Assembly (NCBI GenBank): GCA_022059125.1
Contig: JAEUWY010000004.1
Span: 3,906,001-3,970,000, forward strand
Origin: Corynespora cassiicola
Taxonomy: Eukaryota > Ascomycota > Dothideomycetes > Pleosporales > Corynesporascaceae
Direction of reading: 5' to 3'
DNA length: 64,000 nt
Each line of letters begins with the position of its first letter. Position 1 is the stretch's first letter. Below the pieces are notes generated by a model. It ran no database searches. It saw nothing but the letters and a program-made list of their open reading frames with translations, and was not told the origin of the DNA. Positions 58,071 through 64,000 of the stretch are shown here, in pieces. A program made the translations under genes and the position numbers.

Positions 58071-59880
58071 TTACACCCGACACAGCCGACCATCACCATC
58101 TGGGGCCCAATTATCGCTACCTACGCAGGTTGGGCAGTAAAACAGGTCATTACCATCCCTTCTTCTCTTTATATCCTCTAGCCTTTGTAAGTGCTCTCCA
58201 TAGAAGTTCTTTTTCCATTCAGGATCCAATCGACTGGCTTCATTCATATATGTTCCAGTGTGGGGTGCAAGGGCCTCCATAGCTCGCGTTTTGGAGAGAA
58301 CGTCAGCACGAACTTCTTCGATTTCAACATCCGAAGCCCCTGAGACCCAGCCGCGAGCGACCACATGGAAAAAGTAGGATTTTCTCCATGTAGGGTTTAG
58401 ACCCGAATACTCATCTTGTGCATCTTTGAATACTTGTCCTCCTGACACTAGCTGCAGCGCCTGTATTGTGTACTCATCAGGGGTCCCAGCAATCGTGTCC
58501 ATGGTGTCGCGCACGGCTTTGCGATCTTTTTGCAGTGAGGAACGATCAAAAAAACGACTCCCCATCGCTCCTGTATCAGAGCCTGCTGGTTGTTGGTAAG
58601 ACGAAGCTGCCCAGTAAAATGACCAAAAGTCCGGGAAAGCCACATAGGTGACTGATACGAAGAGAGACGACATGTTGTAGGCTGACAACTTCTCCAGCAG
58701 AGGATCAAATGCTTTGCGAGCTTCTTCCTCGGTTTTGTTGAAAACATATACCCCATGGACATAGCCGGACGTAAAGTTCGCGAATAGCGGTGTAGGATTT
58801 GCGATACTCCAGCTGCCATAACCAGCATATCCGGCATCATTGAGATCGGGAAATTCCTGGTAAATATCTGTCACCGCTTCCAGGAGTGGCCCAGTCTCGG
58901 GAGTCAGGGACCCTATCGCCAGATTCTGCATTGTGACGTTGACCATTGGCCATGCTTTGATGACTGTTGAGACCACCACGCCATAGGTTCCTGGTCCGCC
59001 GCCTCGAATTGCGAAATAGACGTCTTGATTTTGACATGCATTCGCTATTATCAGGGTTCCGTCCGCAAGGAACACCTCCGCTTCGAGAACCTGGTCGGCT
59101 CCAACGCCGAACTGTCGTGATGCAGGCCCATGACCGCCTCCTTGCATCCATCCGCCAATTGCGCTAACAGAGGCCGCTCCTCCACCAACTACTATCACAC
59201 CATGTTTCTCCGCTTCAGCATAGACATCACCCCATACATAACCGCCACCGATCTTGAATGCATTTCCCGTCCATTTAGCTTCTGAGCATCCCTCTGGCAC
59301 AAAAGATTCCTGGAATGAGATGCCTTTGCGTAAGTGTCGCAGCCAAATTTCCAAGCTTCCAGGACCATCGGAGCGGCCAAGAAGGTCGTGCCCAGTCGAC
59401 TTGATAACCAAGCGTACATTGTGGCTACGCGCAAAATCGACAGCCGCCTGAACGTGTTCGATATCCGTACTGTTGACCGCGTAAACTGGATTTGTACCCA
59501 ATGTACAGGTTCCTGGCTGCTGTCCAGAAGCGAGATTGATGGGCGGGCATGTGATGTTCGTTGGCGCAAACAAGCCAACGGGATTGCTCGATTGGAAAGA
59601 TGAGTTGGTCCACTGCGAATAGATGTATGAACAAAGTGACTCATCAAACTGAGCGCCAGGATAACATGGAAGAGCGACAGGGGTAGTCTTGATTAATTTC
59701 CCACTTGTGGTTTCGTTCAACTTGTTCCAAGCTGAGGTTGCGGGCCAGCAGTCATCCTGGGGTATCTGTACGAGTCAACTAAGAGCATCAGAGGAACTGA
59801 GCACAACCTACGCATTTGCATGCTGCTTCTGCCCGTACACGTATAGAAACGTAGAAGTGCCACAACAAGAAGATATACAT
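58071..59880 (-). CDS. Secreted FAD-linked oxidase (BBE-type)
   Basis: 587-aa FAD-dependent oxidase of the berberine-bridge/6-hydroxynicotine oxidase class; substrate unknown. Exons 59880-59812 and 59765-58071; the 46-nt intron has GTAGGT..ACAG. Exon 1 gives a signal peptide (MYIFLLWHFYVSI) and the conserved Cys-x-Cys start (ACKC then IPQDDCWPATSAWNKLN). FAD domain: VIKSTGHDLLGRS, whose His (about residue 149) is the covalent FAD site; GGGAASVSAIGGWMQGGGHG; ADQVLEAEVFLADG; and AIRGGGPGTYGVV. The cysteine of bicovalent members is absent (VSAIGG), so FAD is probably held by His alone. The C-terminal BBE domain ends in YCPTCVGSDNW and DGDGRLC. Convergent with the RraA-like gene, 84 bp apart. Confidence 0.9.
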
Positions 59881-62501
59881 GGCAAGGGCGACCACGGACA
59901 GCTCAATACCCCTTCAAATATTGAAGTTAGATTAAGAAAAAGGTGGATTCGGCCGTGGCCCTGGATATTTAGGTACGAGACTGCAAGCAGATCTTAGTGG
60001 AAGATCGTCGTTACCCCGCGTTTTTGATTGGACAACTCGAGCCATGTCAGCGGGGCTTATGCGTGAGAATATAGTGTAACCCCTTTCAGGGATCTTTTAT
60101 GTGCCATCCTCAAGTATCAGTGGAAGTACCCATGAGAAGTTGATTGTTTACCAAAAGCAACTCTTGAAGGATGAAGGGGAGTACCTTCTCGCGTATCTCG
60201 TATCGTGGTCTTGATGTCCTGCTTTTTCTGAACATAATTAATTAAAATCCATAAAGTCGAACGCCACTCATACGTCTTGGCAGACATCCATGCCGTTCTG
60301 GTTGGACTTGATCTCATATCCGTGTAACTTGAGATAAATATGTTAATTAAGGTCTAGGTATTTCTTGGGGCAACGCAGATATCCAAAGAAGAGCAGCTGC
60401 CGACGTCTCATTCAAGAGACTTGTGCCAATGCTCATCAGATCAGATTATCGCGGCGACTTTTGTACTTTTGTCATGGATGCTGCCAATTTGACAACTGGT
60501 CGGTTGCTCCAAGCATAATCCCTCTAACTCGCCCTGCTGATATTCATAGCAATACAGATGGGTATCAAAAGGCTTATCGAGCGGACAAAAGTCATTGATC
60601 AAAACCACTCAACTGACAATGAACACTCGGCATGATGTCATGCGTCTCAATATAAGAGGCTCCTGTTCATGTGCAATACACCGATTCGCATGATGTATGA
60701 ACCAAGGCCGTACCACGATAAGAATCAGGTGAGAGACTCAAAATTATGGTTCTTCAGACGTCGAGAGTTTATTACAGTCGAAACGAGGATCGGGGACAGT
60801 GGGATGAATTGAAAGATCACGTGATGCACACCATCCTTCCAATTACCTAGGTAAATTGGGTATCCAGCGATAGAGATATCAAGTTAGTACCTAAACACTC
60901 CCACCTCTGGGAGAATTGCAGCCACGAAGCATCTAGAACAATCACCATGACCATTGAGTGGGGACAGGGCATCGTGCTAGACGGATTCGGGGCCTCGGAA
61001 AGCGAAGTTCACCGCCTCTCCGCGCCACAAAACCGCCACGTGTTTATAAAGAAGAGGCTCGATACTGCGGGTCGTTTGATCTATCGAAACGGCGATCTGG
61101 GTAATCGCCGTGAATGCCCGCTCGAATAACGTGGTGTCGGTGTGGGAAGGGCACAATGAGGGAAACAATTCCGTGGGCGGCGTACGGGGGCGTGAGCGGT
61201 TACACTCAACAAAGCACGCAGACATCACTAATTGGAAGATCGATCGGCCAGGAGCTCGAATATCTCTTGTTCAAATGCCGCGTCCACGTCTCATAGAAGA
61301 CGGTTGAGCGTCCTGAGTGAAGTCAGCCACACCCACCTGGCAGCCCCTCGTCTGGCCTCGTATATGGCACCCCTCGTGCCCCTCATGCCCCTCGCCAGGA
61401 TGGCGGCTGGACCCTGAGCACCAACCATACCCCGCACTTAGCGCGCCCCTATTGCATGGCATTGCACGGCCACGTCAACGGGGTGGCTACGCCCGGCTCC
61501 GTGTGCCGTGATGCTGCATCATGGCGCAGGGCTCGGACGACGACATGGCGTGGTACGCCATACCGATGAGCTCTCTTTGCACCGTCATTTATCTTGCAAT
61601 TTTGTCTTGGAGAGCGGTTCATGCGGGGTCGGCCCTTCTGCCAACCCTTTGTCCAGGGGTCTACCAAGGGCTTCCAGAAGACCACACATGTCTTGATGGC
61701 CTCCTTGAACAATGTCCCCAGAGGTACCCGCATGCCTGCCAACGCCGAGGCTCTGCGCCGCTGGTCAATTAGATACGCTGACGTCTGACTACATGTCTTG
61801 GCGGCCGAAAAGATAATGACGCGAGCTCCGGTAAGCGCCTTCTTTGATCCGCCGTTCCGTGTCTGAATCTAGGTCATGGGTGTACTTGAGCATATGATAA
61901 TGGTATGCAATGTATCAACGCTCGTCGCTACAGGCAAAAGAAGAACCGCTTGCATCACCGCGTCCATCCCTCGGAGAATTCCCACTGAACACGTTTCTGC
62001 ACCGTTTACGCGTCTACGTCCAGGTCCCCACTTCGCTATCCTTGGCCCCACTAGGTGAGAATCCCTTGCATCTCTAGATCCTTTCGCATACACACCTGCA
62101 TACACTCCTTGTGGAAGGCACTCGTTAGACCTGCCGATATCCGTCACCGGCCACTGAGCGTTTGAAAATGGCGCAACAAGCATTGAACTCAGCTGAGCAT
62201 GGATCCCGAACCGCATATGTGTAACTTGTGATCCCAATCACGTCAATCCCTGACATTGGTGACCGAGCAGGGACTCTTTCCACGGGGACGGGCCGAGACG
62301 TATGACGGTGGCAAGCACAGTGGAGACGATGTGGCACGGCGAGGGGGCCTAGAGGAAGCTCCGGCGGAGTAGCTCAGCTCCACTGAAGTATGCATATAAA
62401 GATTGAAGCCACCTCCCAGTGAACGACATCCCACTAGCCACTCCCACCATCGACTTCCATTCCACTCCCTACAATTCCAATCTTCCAACAAACTCTCCAA
62501 C
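59881..62501. other. 2.6-kb gap before cyanovirin-N homologue
   Basis: No gene supported. Frames of 60-120 codons on both strands at 61100-62240 overlap and have no domain. The AT-rich left third changes to GC-richer sequence after 61300, with a CCCCTCGTGCCCCTCATGCCCC-like short repeat near 61365-61390. TTAATTAA-type patches at 60237 and 60343. Confidence 0.5.
62395..62400 (+). promoter_or_regulatory. TATA box of cyanovirin-N homologue
   Basis: TATAAA in the context GCATATAAAG, 102 bases before the ATG, followed by a C/A-rich leader. Confidence 0.6.
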
Positions 62502-62934
62502 ATGTCTACCCACTCCTTCCACGCTTCCGCCGAGGACATTGAGCTTGACGGCCACACCCTCAAGGCTAAGCTCCACGACGTCGAGGGCGAGACTCACGAC
62601 GCCGAGATCGACCTCAACGACATCCTTGGTAACAACAACGGCAGCTTCGAGTGGGGCGGCAGCAGTATGTAAACCCATAATACTTGAACAATCCCCTATC
62701 AACGGGGATATTGCCCTGGCTAGCCGATGGGCATATACCTTCATGTCATTCACGCTAACGGTTCTGACAGACTTTGCCGACTCCGCCGATGACATTGAGT
62801 TCTCCCTCGAGGGTGGCGACAACGTCCCCGTCCTCCGCGCTCGTCTCACCAACGAGGATGGCGAGCAGGTTGATGCCAACGTCAACCTTTCCGAGAGGCT
62901 CGGAAACAACAACGGCGAGTTCGTCTTTGAGTAA
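62502..62934 (+). CDS. Cyanovirin-N homologue (CVNH) lectin
   Basis: 108-aa single-domain CVNH protein, a presumed mannose-type sugar-binding protein. Exons 62502-62664 and 62771-62934; the 106-nt intron is GTATGT, branch CTAAC, ACAG. Two tandem half-repeats, as in the family: residues 1-53 (STHSFHASAEDIELDG, LKAKLHDVEGE, ILGNNNGSFEW) and 54-108 (NFADSADDIEFSLEG, LRARLTNEDGE, RLGNNNGEFVFE). The intron falls exactly at the repeat junction. No signal peptide, so it is probably cytosolic or leaves by an unusual route. It has no cysteine, so it lacks the two disulfides of the cyanobacterial founder, as other fungal CVNHs do. The highly codon-biased sequence (GAC, GAG, AAC, CTC) suggests strong expression. 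Confidence 0.92.
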
Positions 62935-64000
62935 ATGTGTTAGAAGATACGCTGTGGTGGGATTAAAGGTCTCGGGCCGCTGGGGAGACATAATCTGATG
63001 GCTGGGAATGCTATTGGAGTTGTGCCGAAAGGCACCCACGCGTGCTGCGAGATCTTGGGAGGTATAAGGTCGGATATCTGTGTTAAAGCTTTATGAGATA
63101 CACCAATAAGAACATGCCATGAACAACCAAGTTATCAAAGTGCACATGATTGACCTCACGTACGGGTGCGCTTGGTGTGGAGAGCATTGAAAGACATCAA
63201 TAGTAAATATCGTCCCATCCTACCATGATGCTCTGAGTTAATAAGGACTCAGTGGTCCAGGTCTCATTAGGCTTGTCAAAGGCCAGCAAGCAACTCATCA
63301 ATTAGTTCTTACGTATTGCAATCAAGCCTATGCCATAGTCAAACAGTTCTACTGTAAAATGTATGTACATTTATGTCACCCCTACTGTTTTCACCCTCAC
63401 GTCTCGCTTTCAAAGCGAAGACTTGATGAAAAAATAATTGTAATGAAATTTCAAGGCTGATAGACGAAAGTAATCATCATAATCCCAACAGCGGTGTTGC
63501 AAGTGGACTTGGCTGTATGCTTGGCCCTGAATGACTCGCACCCGAAGAGCCTTCCGAATCTCTCAAAAGAAATGAAAAAAAGCCAAAGCAGACCAATCTT
63601 CTGAATTGAAGGCATCGATGAGCCTGCTTTGCGGCCAGAGCGAGCTGGCCAAGAGATGACTACGTTGAGTAGCTTCCACAAGGTTGGAGAGCCAGATGTG
63701 CGGACCTCAGAGACCATGGAGAGACCTACCCCGCATGTATAAAGTCCTTTTAGAGTGAGAGCGAAGCTCATATTCTCATGGACAGGATTCGCGAGTCAAA
63801 AGAGAAAGATGATTTGAGCTCGCAGCCTCCCGCCCCACGGGGGGTCTACCTTTGACAACGAATTGACAAAGCCCGGAAGCACACATCCCCGCAGCAGTCA
63901 CCGTGTCAGACAAAATGTTCACTCGGGTGCAAATTTTGCCCAAAATAAGGTACTCGGCATCATCGACGGTCTGCGTTGTAGCTCCTACTGCGAGAGACTA
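62935..64000. other. Gap at right end of window
   Basis: 1.07 kb without a supported gene. A 106-codon - strand frame at 63451-63771 has no recognisable domain and no partner exon. Confidence 0.45.

Noticed and set aside
60900..62240. Several 60-120-codon frames before the CVNH gene
   Set aside because: Mutually overlapping on both strands, no domain and no splice logic.
63451..63771. 106-codon - strand frame at the window end
   Set aside because: Hydrophobic patch but no recognisable domain, signal peptide or conserved motif.
1..64000. Transposable elements, CRISPR arrays, rRNA
   Set aside because: No transposase or reverse-transcriptase motifs, long terminal repeats, regularly spaced repeats or rRNA-like sequence were seen on either strand. 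Diverged non-coding elements cannot be excluded by eye.

Overview
This is nuclear DNA of a filamentous ascomycete (Pezizomycotina), probably a Dothideomycete. The genes are monocistronic on both strands. Introns are mostly 45-140 nt with GTRNGT donors and CTRAY-like branch points. Single-copy eukaryotic housekeeping genes lie among fungal lineage-specific ones. I assign 25 protein-coding genes, one probable pseudogene and one tRNA. I see no transposase, reverse transcriptase, CRISPR array or rRNA. Class-level placement is inference from gene style only. All exon borders were read by eye from splice signals and checked for frame.

Layout. 0-5.5 kb: three tandem same-strand RING-type genes, then a 1.9-kb gap with G4-capable tracts. 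5.5-16.7 kb: a conserved-type protein of unknown role, Pin1/Ess1 prolyl isomerase divergent from RNA polymerase II subunit Rpb9, mitochondrial uL14m divergent from histone H4K20 methyltransferase Set9, and a Met/Gly-rich low-complexity protein. 17.8-25 kb: an anion:cation-symporter-type MFS permease, a PPxY-bearing alpha-arrestin, a fourth RING protein related to the first three, and an RBR ubiquitin ligase. 25.7-33 kb: tRNA-Val(CAC), a secreted type-B carboxylesterase, the mitochondrial carrier Pic2 and a DHA1-like MFS transporter. 33-37.6 kb: a gene-free block. 37.6-50 kb: an Est1-type protein, Alg5, Pus1 divergent from TFIIE-alpha (Tfa1), and SRP72. 50.5-54.2 kb: a fungal P-loop GTPase gene broken by an in-frame stop, and a Clr5-like/TPR-like gene. 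54.7-59.9 kb: a Zn2Cys6 regulator divergent from an RraA-like aldolase-family gene, with a secreted FAD-linked (BBE-type) oxidase converging on it, a plausible small catabolic cluster. 62.5 kb: a compact cyanovirin-N homologue.

How the genes relate. Most are unlinked housekeeping functions (transcription, translation, tRNA modification, ER targeting, N-glycosylation, mitochondrial transport). Two neighbourhoods may be functional units: permease/arrestin/two ubiquitin ligases (17.8-25 kb) and Zn2Cys6 regulator/RraA/FAD oxidase (54.7-59.9 kb). The most unusual sequence-level observations are the RING family lacking the fifth zinc ligand, the GC-AG frame-preserving last intron of the Pin1 gene, an open cysteine-rich frame inside Rpb9 intron 2, and the premature stop in the GTPase gene.
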